Shown: piece after piece, positions 36,400 to 44,655 of the stretch | Position numbering within the stretch: position 1 is the first letter of the stretch | Layout: each line of letters begins with the position of its first letter | Origin: VRUE01 sp963715455 | Lineage (GTDB): Bacteria > Actinomycetota > Thermoleophilia > Solirubrobacterales > 70-9 | Direction: 5' to 3' | Assembly (NCBI GenBank): GCA_963715455.1 | Contig: OY970245.1 | Span: 682,001-746,000 of the forward strand | Length of the DNA: 64,000 nt | Translations under genes and position numbers: made by a program | Notes under the pieces: generated by a model | Seen by the model: only the letters and a program-made list of their open reading frames with translations | The model's database searches: none | Told to the model about the DNA's origin: nothing

Positions 36400-37082
36400 T
36401 TGCGTGCGGCACGGTACCAGGGACACATGCGCCGCAGCTCGCACTCGCCGCAGCGCGGTTTCGGGCGGCAGAGCTGGCGCCCGTGGCGGATCAGGTTCAT
36501 GTGCAGCTCGTAGGCGTCCGCCGGGTCGACGATGGCCAGCATCTCGTCGTGGGCGCGCTCGAAGGAGGCCTTCTCGGGGAAGAGGCCGAGCCGGCCGCCG
36601 ACCCGGTGGATGTGGACGTCGACCGGGATCTCGGGGATGTCCCAGGTGAAGATCAGCACGCAGGCGGCTGTTTTACGCCCGACCCCCGGCAGCGAGAGCA
36701 GGTAGTCGAGCGACTCCTCGCGCGGTGCCGTCTCCATCCAGTCGAGGTCAGGGGGTTCGCCGAGCTGCTCGAGGATCGCCTGGATGCGCGGCGCCTTCTG
36801 CTTGCCGAGGCCACCTGGGCGGATCGCCTCCTCGACCTTCTCCACGGGCGCGTCCCGTACCTCCTCCCAGGAGGGGAAGCGCTCGCGCAGGGCGGCGAAG
36901 GAGCGATCGCGGTTGCGGTCGTTGGTGTGCTGGGAGAGCACCGTCTTGATCAGCTCGGCGATCGGCTGCCCGTGCGGCTCATTGACCGGCTGCCCGTACA
37001 TCTCGCGCAGGCGGTCGCGGATCGCCCGTACGCGGCGCTTGTCGGGCCGTTTCCAGCTCACGGGCGGCACCCTAATAGTCAT
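36396..37082 (-). CDS. nth: Endonuclease III
   Basis: A 228-residue base-excision repair glycosylase/AP lyase. The helix-hairpin-helix is LSLPGVGRKTAACV (catalytic Lys), the catalytic Asp is in VDVHIHRVG, and the C-terminal Fe-S cysteines are in CRPKPRCGECELRRMC. The frame is open further, but ATG 37082 gives the normal length. The divergent hydrolase gene starts 14 bases away, so the two promoters overlap. Confidence 0.93.
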   Translation of the reverse strand: MTIRVPPVSWKRPDKRRVRAIRDRLREMYGQPVNEPHGQPIAELIKTVLSQHTNDRNRDRSFAALRERFPSWEEVRDAPVEKVEEAIRPGGLGKQKAPRIQAILEQLGEPPDLDWMETAPREESLDYLLSLPGVGRKTAACVLIFTWDIPEIPVDVHIHRVGGRLGLFPEKASFERAHDEMLAIVDPADAYELHMNLIRHGRQLCRPKPRCGECELRRMCPWYRAARK

Positions 37083-37087
37083 ATGGT
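37082..37087 (+). promoter_or_regulatory. -10 box TATGGT-N8-ATG
   Basis: TATGGT ends 8 bases before ATG 37096 and overlaps the nth start codon on the other strand; no Shine-Dalgarno. Confidence 0.4.
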
Positions 37088-37095
37088 TGGCGACG

Positions 37096-37914
37096 ATGAC
37101 GGGCACGGTCGAAGAGCTGGATCTTGCGGTCGACGGAATTCGTGTATTCGTCCGACGGGTGCCGGGGGAGGGCACGCCGGTTGTCTACTGCCACGGCAAT
37201 CCGACCCACGGCGAGGACTGGCTGCCCTTCCTCGAGCGCGGTGGGCCGGCGATCGCGATCGACATGCCGGGCTGGGGACGCTCCGACCGGCCCGACCCCG
37301 CCCGCTTCGACTACTCGATGTACGGGCTCTCGGCCTTCCTCGAAAAGTGCCTCGATCAGCTGGGGGTCGGCCGGCGCAAGCTGGTCGCCCACGACTGGGG
37401 CTGCCTGGCGCTGATCGGCGCGCAACCGCGCCCTGAGCTGGTCGAGAAGCTCGTGGTGATCAACGCCGTGCCGCTGCTGCCCGGCTACCGCTGGCATTGG
37501 GTGGCCCAGATCTGGCGCCGGCGTGGGCTCGGCGAGTTCGCCAACGCGACCGCCACCAAGGCCTCGATGGGATTGGTCATGCGCCAGCTCTCGGGCGACC
37601 GCCGCCCGATGCCAGCGGAGTTCATCGAGATGATCTGGAGCCACATGGATCACGGCACCAACCAGGCGACGCTCGCCCTCTACCGCCATGCCGACCCCGA
37701 CCGCCTCGCGCTCGCCGGCAAGGACCTCAAGCGCCTCGCCTGCCCTGCCCTGGTCCTCTGGGGCGCCAATGACCCCTTCCTCCAACCCCGCTTCGCCGAG
37801 GCCTACGCCAACGCCCTCCCAGGCTCAACCCTGCAGCTCGTCCCGGCCGCCGGCCACTGGCCCTGGATCGACGATTCGCGCGTCATCGACGACGTCCTCA
37901 CCTTCCTCGGTTAA
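37096..37914 (+). CDS. Alpha/beta hydrolase (haloalkane dehalogenase/epoxide hydrolase-like)
   Basis: 272 residues. HGNPTHGEDW is the oxyanion region. The nucleophile elbow is AHDWGCLA, with Asp rather than Ser, as in dehalogenases and epoxide hydrolases. The acid is in WGANDPF and the base His in AGHWPWID. The cap domain lies at about 130-200. Likely acts on small hydrophobic halides, epoxides or esters; substrate unknown. Confidence 0.87.
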   Translation: MTGTVEELDLAVDGIRVFVRRVPGEGTPVVYCHGNPTHGEDWLPFLERGGPAIAIDMPGWGRSDRPDPARFDYSMYGLSAFLEKCLDQLGVGRRKLVAHDWGCLALIGAQPRPELVEKLVVINAVPLLPGYRWHWVAQIWRRRGLGEFANATATKASMGLVMRQLSGDRRPMPAEFIEMIWSHMDHGTNQATLALYRHADPDRLALAGKDLKRLACPALVLWGANDPFLQPRFAEAYANALPGSTLQLVPAAGHWPWIDDSRVIDDVLTFLG

Positions 37915-37923
37915 CGAGGGAAT

Positions 37924-37929
37924 TACAAT
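37924..37929 (+). promoter_or_regulatory. -10 box TACAAT-N6-ATG
   Basis: A near-consensus -10 six bases before ATG 37936, predicting a leaderless message for the inositol-lipid-like cluster. Confidence 0.5.
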
Positions 37930-37935
37930 TGCCGG

Positions 37936-38718
37936 ATGCGTCGCGCTTTTGCCGCAGTGACGGCACGCTTGCCCCATGGCTGGGGCGACTTTGGCCGCCA
38001 GATCGGGCTGCTGGTGATCGTCGATCTCGCTTACGAGACGGTGCGCGGCATGGCCGACGGTCAGCACGGCCCCGCCTTCGCCCACGGCCAGGCGATCATC
38101 GACCTCGAGCGCGGCACGCACACCTTCTTCGAGCCCCCCGTGCAGGAGTTCTTCATGCAGGCCAACTGGGTGATCGACTTCGCCAACCAGGTCTACATGA
38201 ACAGCCAGTTCGCGGTCGTTCTCGGCTTCTTCTTCTTCGTCTACTTCTTCCGCAACGACGCCTACTACTTCATCCGCAACATGTTCATGGTCTCGATGGG
38301 CCTGGCGCTGATCGGCTACGCGCTCTACCCGACCGCGCCGCCGCGCTTCTACCCGCAGTACGGCTTCGTCGACACGATCAACGACTTCTCCAGCGTCAAC
38401 CACGACTCGGGTCTGGCCAAGGCCTTCATCAACCCCTACGCGGCGGTGCCCAGCATGCACTGCGCCTTCGCGGCGATGATCGGCTTCAGCGGCGCGCGTC
38501 TGGCACGGCACCGCGTCACGCGTGCGTTCTGGATCGCCTGGCCGTTCCTGGTCGCCTGGGTCGTCGTCGTCACCGGCAACCACTACTGGGTCGATGTGGC
38601 CTTGGGGTGGATGGTCGCCGCGACCGCGGCGCTGGTCGCCCAGCGCCTCCTCGCTCGTGCCCGGCCACACGCCTGGGCCTGGCGCTATGACCCTTCCCCG
38701 CAGGAGGCGGAGGCCTGA
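37936..38718 (+). CDS. PAP2-family membrane phosphatase/phosphotransferase (Aur1/Ipt1-like)
   Basis: 260 residues with about six membrane helices. The catalytic motifs are YPTAPPRFYP, PSMHCAFA (His) and GNHYWVDVALGW (His/Asp) of the PAP2 superfamily, in the inositolphosphotransferase-like branch. It stands before a CDP-alcohol phosphotransferase and INO1, so it may dephosphorylate phosphatidylinositol phosphate or transfer phosphoinositol; this is inference from position. Confidence 0.85.
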   Translation: MRRAFAAVTARLPHGWGDFGRQIGLLVIVDLAYETVRGMADGQHGPAFAHGQAIIDLERGTHTFFEPPVQEFFMQANWVIDFANQVYMNSQFAVVLGFFFFVYFFRNDAYYFIRNMFMVSMGLALIGYALYPTAPPRFYPQYGFVDTINDFSSVNHDSGLAKAFINPYAAVPSMHCAFAAMIGFSGARLARHRVTRAFWIAWPFLVAWVVVVTGNHYWVDVALGWMVAATAALVAQRLLARARPHAWAWRYDPSPQEAEA

Positions 38719-38738
38719 CTTCCAGGCCCCGCGCCCGG

Positions 38739-38744
38739 TAGCCT
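38739..38744 (+). promoter_or_regulatory. -10 box TAGCCT-N8-ATG
   Basis: TAGCCT ends 8 bases before ATG 38753; no Shine-Dalgarno. Confidence 0.45.
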
Positions 38745-38752
38745 CACCCTCG

Positions 38753-39418
38753 ATGCAATCTTCGGCGCCTCCGAAGGCGCCTGGCAGCCGCCGCAACGGC
38801 CGCCAGGCCCGCAATGGCCAAGAGCTGCGCGCCTACGCCCGCGACCGCCTGATCGAGTCGCGGCTGACTCCCAACGCGATCTCAGTCGCCGGCTTGATCG
38901 GCAACCTCGTCGCTGCCGGCCTCGTCACCCAGCGCCTCTTCTTCCTCGCCGGCATCGCCTTCATCCTCGGTTCGGTGATGGACACGCTCGACGGGCGCTA
39001 CTCGCGCATGTCGGGTAAGGGCACGCTCTTCGGCGCCTTCCTCGATTCCACGCTCGACCGGATCGAGGAGGGCATCGTGCTCGCCGCCGTGGCCGGCTAC
39101 TTCGCCGCGACGGGCGACGATTTCGCCGCGGCGATGTGCGTCGTCGCCGTGCTCGGCTCGCTGATGGTCTCCTACACGCGGGCCCGTGCTGAGGCGCTCG
39201 GCGTCGAGTGCAAGGTCGGGTTGGCGACGCGTCCCGTACGGGTAGTCATACTCTCCATCGGCTTGGTCTTCGCCAAGGGGGCCGGGATCGGTGATTTCGA
39301 GCTCCTTGCCCCGGCGGTCTACGTGATCGCGGTGCTGACCATCGTCACGACGATCCAGCGTGTATGGCACGTCCGAAACCAGCTTTCCAACGAGCCCAAC
39401 GGCCCCTCAGACCTGTAA
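38753..39418 (+). CDS. CDP-alcohol phosphatidyltransferase, possible phosphatidylinositol phosphate synthase
   Basis: A 221-residue integral membrane enzyme. The family signature is seen as DGRYSRMSGKGTLFGAFLD plus STLD, i.e. D-G-x2-(A)R-x8-G-x3-D-x3-D, with Ser replacing the usual Ala. It displaces CMP from a CDP-linked lipid. The neighbouring INO1 suggests inositol-3-phosphate as acceptor, giving phosphatidylinositol phosphate as in mycobacteria; PgsA-type glycerol-phosphate transfer is the alternative. Confidence 0.85.
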   Translation: MQSSAPPKAPGSRRNGRQARNGQELRAYARDRLIESRLTPNAISVAGLIGNLVAAGLVTQRLFFLAGIAFILGSVMDTLDGRYSRMSGKGTLFGAFLDSTLDRIEEGIVLAAVAGYFAATGDDFAAAMCVVAVLGSLMVSYTRARAEALGVECKVGLATRPVRVVILSIGLVFAKGAGIGDFELLAPAVYVIAVLTIVTTIQRVWHVRNQLSNEPNGPSDL

Positions 39419-39479
39419 CCAGTCGCGGGCTCAGGCATAACTTGCCACCTAGCCCGATCGAGGAAGGACTTCGAATTAC

Positions 39480-40646
39480 ATGAGCGAGACCAACGGAGCA
39501 AACGGCAGCACGAACGGCGCCGCCCGCACGGACGAGAAGGTCCGCGTGGCGATCGTCGGTGTCGGCAACTGCGCCAACTCCTTCATCCAGGGCGTCCAGT
39601 ACTACAAGGACGCTGATCCCGGCGACGAAGTACCCGGCCTGATGCACGTCGACCTCGGCGGCTATCACGTCCGCGACGTCGAGTTCGTCGCCGCCTTTGA
39701 CATCGACTCCGAGAAGGTTGGCAAGGACCTCTCCGAGGCGATCTGGTCGGGTCAGAACGACACGATCAAGTTCGCCGAGGTGCCCAACCTGGGCATCAAG
39801 GTCGAGCGCGGCATGACCCACGATGGCCTCGGCAAGTACCTCAAAGAGAAGATCACCAAGGCGCCGGGCGAAACCGCTGACGTAGTCGGCATCCTCAAGG
39901 AGACCAAGGCGGACGTGCTCGTCTGTTACCTGCCGGTCGGCTCCGAGGAGGCGACCAAGTGGTACGTCGAGCAGGCGCTCAAGGCGGGCGTCGGCTTCGT
40001 CAACTGCCTGCCGGTCTTCATCGCCCGCGAGGACTACTGGGACAAGCGCTTCAAGGAGGCCGGCCTGCCGATCATCGGCGACGACATCAAGTCCCAGGTC
40101 GGCGCGACGATCGTCCATCGCCAGCTTGCCCGCCTCTTCCACGACCGCGGCGTGCGGGTTGAGCGCACCTCGCAGCTCAACGTCGGCGGCAACATGGACT
40201 TCTACAACATGCTCGAGCGCGAGCGGCTCGACTCGAAGAAGATCTCCAAGACCAACGCGGTCACCTCGATCATGGGCCACGAGCTGCCCGCCGAGGACGT
40301 CCATGTTGGCCCCTCCGACTACGTCGCCTGGCTGACAGATCGCAAGTGGGCGCACATCCGGCTTGAGGGCAAAGCCTTCGGCGATGTGCCACTCAACGTC
40401 GAGCTGAAGCTCGAGGTCTGGGACTCGCCCAACTCGGCGGGCGTCGTCATCGACGCGGTGCGGCTGATCAAGCTGGCGCTCAACAACGGCATAGCTGGCC
40501 AGCTAGACGGTCCCTCCAGCTACCTGATGAAGTCGCCGCATAGTCAGCGGCCCGACGACGAGGCGCGCGAGCAGACCGAGGAGTTCATCAGCGCCAACGC
40601 GCGTGGCAAGGCGAAGGTGCCGGGCGAGGCGAAGGTCTCCGCCTAG
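39480..40646 (+). CDS. ino1: Inositol-3-phosphate synthase
   Basis: 388 residues. VAIVGVGNCANSFIQGVQYY is the NAD-binding start; NCLPVFIAR, GDDIKSQVGATIVHR and the NVGGNMDFYNML region are family landmarks. Converts glucose-6-phosphate to inositol-3-phosphate for inositol lipids and possibly mycothiol-type thiols. GAGGAAGGA box before ATG 39480. The next gene starts 9 bases after its stop. Confidence 0.95.
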   Translation: MSETNGANGSTNGAARTDEKVRVAIVGVGNCANSFIQGVQYYKDADPGDEVPGLMHVDLGGYHVRDVEFVAAFDIDSEKVGKDLSEAIWSGQNDTIKFAEVPNLGIKVERGMTHDGLGKYLKEKITKAPGETADVVGILKETKADVLVCYLPVGSEEATKWYVEQALKAGVGFVNCLPVFIAREDYWDKRFKEAGLPIIGDDIKSQVGATIVHRQLARLFHDRGVRVERTSQLNVGGNMDFYNMLERERLDSKKISKTNAVTSIMGHELPAEDVHVGPSDYVAWLTDRKWAHIRLEGKAFGDVPLNVELKLEVWDSPNSAGVVIDAVRLIKLALNNGIAGQLDGPSSYLMKSPHSQRPDDEAREQTEEFISANARGKAKVPGEAKVSA

Positions 40647-40655
40647 CCCGGGCCT

Positions 40656-41942
40656 GTGCCCGCCGAGCCACTCTCGATCGTCCAGGTCTCGCCCTCGCGG
40701 CGAGGGAGTAGGGGCCCGGCAGGGCAGTTCGTCGAGCGTGTCTCGGTGGAGCTCGAGGCGCGTGGTCATCGCGTCTTGAGGATTGGCGCCGAGGACCAGG
40801 CGCGGCAGGTCAAGAAGCTGCTCAGCAGCGAGCAGCTCGACATCGTCCACGTCCACGAGCCCTTCGCGCCGAGTATCTCCTCGGCGGCGCTGCGCCACTC
40901 CTTCTCGCTCAACGTGGCCACCTTCCACGCTCCCCAGGAGCGCGTGCTCTCAACCCAGGTGGCGCGGCCGCTGGTCGAGATCTTCTTTGGGCGGCTCGAC
41001 GCGCGCACGGTGACCAGCCGGGCGACGGGCCAGCTGCTGGAGCGCTATTTCCCGGCTTCCTATGAGCTGATCGAGCCGGGCGGCGAGGAGCGCGACTGGG
41101 CGACTGTCGCCGCCGAGCTGGAGGCGCTCTACCGCCGCCTGCTGGCCCGCCGCCACGATCCGGAGGGCGATCCCGAGGTGCACGGGCGGATCGCCGCGCG
41201 GTCGCTGATCGAGGTCGACCTGCACATGCACACCGACCACTCGCATGATTGCGCCACGCCAGTCGAGGTACTGCTCGAGACGGCTCGCGACCGGGGGCTA
41301 GGGGCGATCGCGATCACCGACCACAACGAGGTCTCCGGCGCGCTCGAGGCACGGCGCATCGCCGAGGGCATGGACGACCTCAAGGTGATCGTCGCCGAGG
41401 AGGTGAAGACCGCCGAGCAGGGCGAGGTGATCGGCCTCTTCCTCGAGGAGAAGATCCCCAAGGGGATGACGATGGCGGAGACGATCGCCGCGATCCGCGA
41501 GCAGGGCGGCCTCGTCTACGTGCCGCACCCCTTCGACCGCTTCCACTCGGTGCCCGACTACGAGCACCTGCTCGACATCGTCGAGGAGATCGACGTGCTC
41601 GAGGTCTTCAACCCGCGCGTCGCGCTGACCGCCTTCAACGAGGAGGCCGAACGCTTCGCCCGCAAGTACCGCATCGTCCCCGGCGCCGGCTCCGACAGCC
41701 ACGTCGCCCAGGGGTTGGGCAGCGTGCGGGTGCGGATCCACGATTTCGACGGGCCGCAGGAGTTCCTCGAGGCGATGCGCGACGCCGACATCGTCCGCAA
41801 GCACAAGAACCTCGTCTACGTGCAGGCGCTGAAGCTGCTGCAGACGACCGGGCGGCCGAAGGCGGCCAAGCGCAGCGTTCCAGATGCCAAACCGGCGCGC
41901 GGGGGGCAGCGGCGCAAACGGCGGCCGGCGAGCAAGAGCTGA
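40656..41942 (+). CDS. Half glycosyltransferase (PimA-like N-domain) fused to PHP phosphoesterase
   Basis: 428 residues. Residues 7-140 match the acceptor-binding N-domain of a GT4/PimA-like GT-B enzyme: VSPSRRGS...GQFVERVSVELEARGH, HVHEPFAPS (65-73), ATFHAP (88-93), and SYELIEPGG corresponding to the interdomain link. The nucleotide-sugar C-domain is missing, and only a final helix (WATVAAELEALYRRLLARR, 148-166) remains. Residues 185-395 are a PHP domain with DLHMHTDHSH, ITDHN, E249, PHP(291) and GSDSH metal ligands. It directly follows INO1, so a phosphatase acting on an inositol phosphate or lipid is an attractive but unproven guess. The tail is Lys/Arg-rich. Confidence 0.85.
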   Translation: MPAEPLSIVQVSPSRRGSRGPAGQFVERVSVELEARGHRVLRIGAEDQARQVKKLLSSEQLDIVHVHEPFAPSISSAALRHSFSLNVATFHAPQERVLSTQVARPLVEIFFGRLDARTVTSRATGQLLERYFPASYELIEPGGEERDWATVAAELEALYRRLLARRHDPEGDPEVHGRIAARSLIEVDLHMHTDHSHDCATPVEVLLETARDRGLGAIAITDHNEVSGALEARRIAEGMDDLKVIVAEEVKTAEQGEVIGLFLEEKIPKGMTMAETIAAIREQGGLVYVPHPFDRFHSVPDYEHLLDIVEEIDVLEVFNPRVALTAFNEEAERFARKYRIVPGAGSDSHVAQGLGSVRVRIHDFDGPQEFLEAMRDADIVRKHKNLVYVQALKLLQTTGRPKAAKRSVPDAKPARGGQRRKRRPASKS

Positions 41943-42604
41943 TGCAGGCGCGGCCGGCGAGAGGAGCCGAGCGCGGCTCGTCAAAGAAGGCCCCCAGCAT
42001 GCCGGCGACCGACGACGAGATCAGAGAGAAGTACCTCGAGCGCGCGATCCGCGAGCTCAACCACCTCACCCACGAGCTGCAGGCCTGCCCGCACTGCCCG
42101 CGCGGCAAGCTGATGCCGGTGCTCGGCTCGGGCCACCCGCAGGCCGACGTCTTCATGCTCAAGCACGCGCCGGCCGCGGCGGAGATCGAAGAGGGCGTTG
42201 CCTTCTACGGCCGTGCCGGCAACGCGCTGATGAAGAGCTTCAAGCGGCTCGGCATCGACCCGCTGGTCGTCTACGGCACGCTCTGCGTCAAGTGCCCGAT
42301 CCCGGAGCCCGACCTCGCCGCGGAGGAGTGCCAGCGCCGCGTGGTCGAAGAGATCGCCATCGTGCAGCCGAAGATCGTCGTAGTTATGGGCGAACCGGCG
42401 CTGCGGGTGCTCAATAACTTCCAGATGCCCCTCTCCCGCCAGATCGAGGCCCGCGAGGGCGAGATCCAGGCCTTCACCCCCACCGTCGATGCTCTCTACA
42501 CCCCCGACATCGACGACTCGCTCGACGAAGAAGACGCCAAGCAACGCTTCTGGCGTTCCTTCAAGACGCTCGGCGAGTGGTACGAGGATCTGCCGCCGTA
42601 CTAG
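41942..42604 (+). CDS. Uracil-DNA glycosylase superfamily protein (family 4-like, divergent)
   Basis: 220 residues. Four cysteines in CPHC, VKC and EECQ match the Fe-S ligands of family-4 UDGs, and FYGRAGNALMKSFKRLGID matches the core. However, the usual GEAPG motif reads KHAPA and the HPS motif is replaced near FTPTVDALYTPD, so activity on uracil is uncertain. ATG 41942 overlaps the previous stop (TGATG); ATG 41999 is an alternative. Its stop abuts that of the facing YqhA gene in CTAGCTAG. Confidence 0.78.
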   Translation: MQARPARGAERGSSKKAPSMPATDDEIREKYLERAIRELNHLTHELQACPHCPRGKLMPVLGSGHPQADVFMLKHAPAAAEIEEGVAFYGRAGNALMKSFKRLGIDPLVVYGTLCVKCPIPEPDLAAEECQRRVVEEIAIVQPKIVVVMGEPALRVLNNFQMPLSRQIEAREGEIQAFTPTVDALYTPDIDDSLDEEDAKQRFWRSFKTLGEWYEDLPPY

Positions 42605-43213
42605 CTAGGAGGCGCTGGGCTCCGCTTGGGGCTTGAGTGGCGGCGGCGGCGAGCCGTCGGCGTGGTTGGTCTCCAGCACCTTTTCGGTCGTGCTCTTCGG
42701 TGAGAGGAAGCGGTCGATCAGGGCGAGGGCCACCGCCGAGATGACGAAGGTGAGGTGGATGATCGTCTGCCAGAGCATCGTGTCGGAGGAGGTGTTGGCG
42801 GCGTTGATGAAGGTCTGCAGCAGGTGGATCGAGGAGATGCCGACGATCGCCATCGCCAGCTTCACCTTGAGCACGTTGGCGTTGACGTGCGAGAGCCACT
42901 CGGGCTGATCGGGGTGGTTCTTGAGGTTGATCCGTGAGACGAAGGTCTCGTAGCCGCCGATGATCACCATGATCAAGAGGTTGGCGATCATCACCACGTC
43001 GACCAGGCCGAGAACGAGCAGCATCACCTCGTTCTCAGTCAGTGCGCCGGCGTCCTTGACCAGGTGCCAGAGCTCCTGCATGAAGCGCCAGACATAGACG
43101 CCCTGGGCGGCGATCAGGCCGAGGTAGAGGGGAGCCTGCAGCCAGCGGCTGATGAAGATCGTGCTGCCGATGGTGCGGGCCAGCGGGCGGTCTATGTGGG
43201 TTTCGGCGGCGAT
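42605..43213 (-). CDS. YqhA/UPF0114 family membrane protein
   Basis: YqhA-like proteins have a conserved N-terminus of the type 'SRWLxAPxYxGL' and 'SSIHLL', and both occur here (ISRWLQAPLYLGL and GISSIHLLQTF). The first ATG (43081) would remove the SRWL segment; the homologous frame runs up to ATC 43213 with no ATG, GTG or TTG, below a TAGGAT box. Three to four membrane helices, acidic/Pro-rich tail. Function unknown (energy-stress or membrane role proposed for relatives). Confidence 0.78.
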   Translation of the reverse strand: MAAETHIDRPLARTIGSTIFISRWLQAPLYLGLIAAQGVYVWRFMQELWHLVKDAGALTENEVMLLVLGLVDVVMIANLLIMVIIGGYETFVSRINLKNHPDQPEWLSHVNANVLKVKLAMAIVGISSIHLLQTFINAANTSSDTMLWQTIIHLTFVISAVALALIDRFLSPKSTTEKVLETNHADGSPPPPLKPQAEPSAS

Positions 43214-43222
43214 GGGCCGCGC

Positions 43223-43228
43223 ATCCTA
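43223..43228 (-). promoter_or_regulatory. -10 box TAGGAT before the YqhA frame
   Basis: TAGGAT ends 9 bases before ATC 43213, where homology to YqhA starts. Confidence 0.4.
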
Positions 43229-43297
43229 ACCACTCTTTCTTAGGTGCCCTTAAGCGATAGGTCACGCCCAGGCATTCGGAGTCGAGGGCTCGCGGAA

Positions 43298-43303
43298 TAG
43301 GCT
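43298..43303 (+). promoter_or_regulatory. -10 box TAGGCT-N7-ATG
   Basis: TAGGCT ends 7 bases before the VOC gene start. The 13-mer TAGGCTGCGCGCC recurs before the LLM gene at 44641-44653. Confidence 0.5.
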
Positions 43304-43310
43304 GCGCGCC

Positions 43311-43841
43311 ATGTCCGAGACGGCGGGCTCGCGCGACGGCATCGAGGTCAATGGCGTCGCCCACATCATCCTCAGGGTCAACCGCATCGCGGAGTGCATC
43401 GCCTTCTACGACCGGCTCATGCCGTTTCTCGGCCTGCGGGCGGTGGAGCCTCGCTCGGACGAGTTCGTCTATTACGTCGGCGGGCGAACCGCGTTGGCGA
43501 TCCGCCTCGCCGATGCGGAGCACGCCGGTGCGGAGCACGTCGAGACCGGACCCGGCATCGACCACCTCTGCCTCCGGGCCCGCAGCCGCGAGGACGTCGA
43601 TGCCCTCTACGCGTTCTTGCTGGAGATGGAGGCGGACATCGTGCGCGCCCCGGTGGAAGGGCCCTGGGCGCCGGGTTACTACTCGCTCTCTTTTCGCGAC
43701 CCGGAGGGCATCAGGCTCGAGCTCAACCACGTCCCCGGCAAAGGCCTGCTCGCCGACGGCGCGACATTTCTCCCGGACCCGGACTACCCCCTCCAGGGCG
43801 ACCCGGCTGATCCGGGGAGGGAGATCGAGGACAAAGGCTGA
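43311..43841 (+). CDS. VOC-superfamily (glyoxalase/dioxygenase-like) protein
   Basis: 176 residues with the two beta-alpha-beta-beta-beta modules. Metal-ligand positions are visible as VAHIILRVNRI (His) and IDHLCLRARS (His), with the final acid near GIRLELNHVPG. It resembles glyoxalase I-like lyases. It faces the LLM gene, with which it shares its promoter sequence. Substrate unknown. Confidence 0.85.
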   Translation: MSETAGSRDGIEVNGVAHIILRVNRIAECIAFYDRLMPFLGLRAVEPRSDEFVYYVGGRTALAIRLADAEHAGAEHVETGPGIDHLCLRARSREDVDALYAFLLEMEADIVRAPVEGPWAPGYYSLSFRDPEGIRLELNHVPGKGLLADGATFLPDPDYPLQGDPADPGREIEDKG

Positions 43842-43851
43842 GGCGGCGTTT

Positions 43852-44640
43852 CTAGGGAGCCGCCGCCGCGGCGACGGCGGTCATCGCCTCGACCTTGGCG
43901 CTGGCCAGGCCGCGGACGACGACCGTATCGAGGGCGGTGTAGGCGGCCAGAGCCTTCTGGGCAACGCCGCCGTCCTCGGCGCCTACGCCGACCGTACCCT
44001 CGGGCTCGCCGAGGCGGGCGAAATGGTTGCGGTAGCCGTCGTGCAGGTCGCGGTAGAAGGACTCCTCCTTGGCGAGGCGCTCGCTGGCGTCGGGGCCGAC
44101 GGCGGTGCGCACGTAGCCGAAGACGGGAGGTGTCTCGCGGTCGGCTTCGGCTGCCCCGGCCTCGACCTTGGTGCGGGCGCCGGCGGCGAACTCAGGGGTC
44201 ATCCAGTTGAAGAAGGCGCCGTCGTACTCAGCGCCGGAGAGGGCGCACATCTTCGGGCCCATCGCGGCGAGGACGAGGCGGACGCCGGGCAGTAAGGCGC
44301 GCAGCTCGGGCAGTGCCTCACGCATGCGGGTGAGCGGCTTGGCGGCGAAGCCGGCGCCGACACCGAGCCAGAGGCGAGCCGGATCGAGGTTCAGTCGCGA
44401 TACGTCGGCGGCGATCTCAGCCGGCGGCGTGCGGTCGAGGGCGATCACCGCGACACCGAGCTCGAGCTCAGGCGCGGCATTGCCGAAGACCGCCAGCGTC
44501 TCCAGCCCCTTGGCCCCTGGATGGTCATTGGACCAGATCGAGCCGTAGCCAAGCTCCGCGCAACGCCCTGCCAGCGGCTGCGCCACCGTCGGGTCCAGTC
44601 CGGCCGCAACACCGAAACCTCTGTCTTGTCCATTGCTCAC
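43852..44640 (-). CDS. LLM-class (F420/FMN-dependent) oxidoreductase
   Basis: 262 residues of the luciferase-like TIM barrel: GRCAELGYGSIWSNDHPG, ARLWLGVGAGF and LVLAAMGPKMCALSG match the F420-dependent actinobacterial branch. GTG 44640 is preceded by TAGGCT-N7. Likely a hydride-transfer enzyme using F420H2; substrate unknown. Confidence 0.83.
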   Translation of the reverse strand: MSNGQDRGFGVAAGLDPTVAQPLAGRCAELGYGSIWSNDHPGAKGLETLAVFGNAAPELELGVAVIALDRTPPAEIAADVSRLNLDPARLWLGVGAGFAAKPLTRMREALPELRALLPGVRLVLAAMGPKMCALSGAEYDGAFFNWMTPEFAAGARTKVEAGAAEADRETPPVFGYVRTAVGPDASERLAKEESFYRDLHDGYRNHFARLGEPEGTVGVGAEDGGVAQKALAAYTALDTVVVRGLASAKVEAMTAVAAAAAP

Positions 44641-44647
44641 GGCGCGC

Positions 44648-44653
44648 AGCCTA
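44648..44653 (-). promoter_or_regulatory. -10 box TAGGCT-N7-GTG
   Basis: TAGGCT ends 7 bases before the LLM start. The sequence from the box to the start is identical to that of the VOC gene. Confidence 0.5.
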
Positions 44654-44655
44654 GT

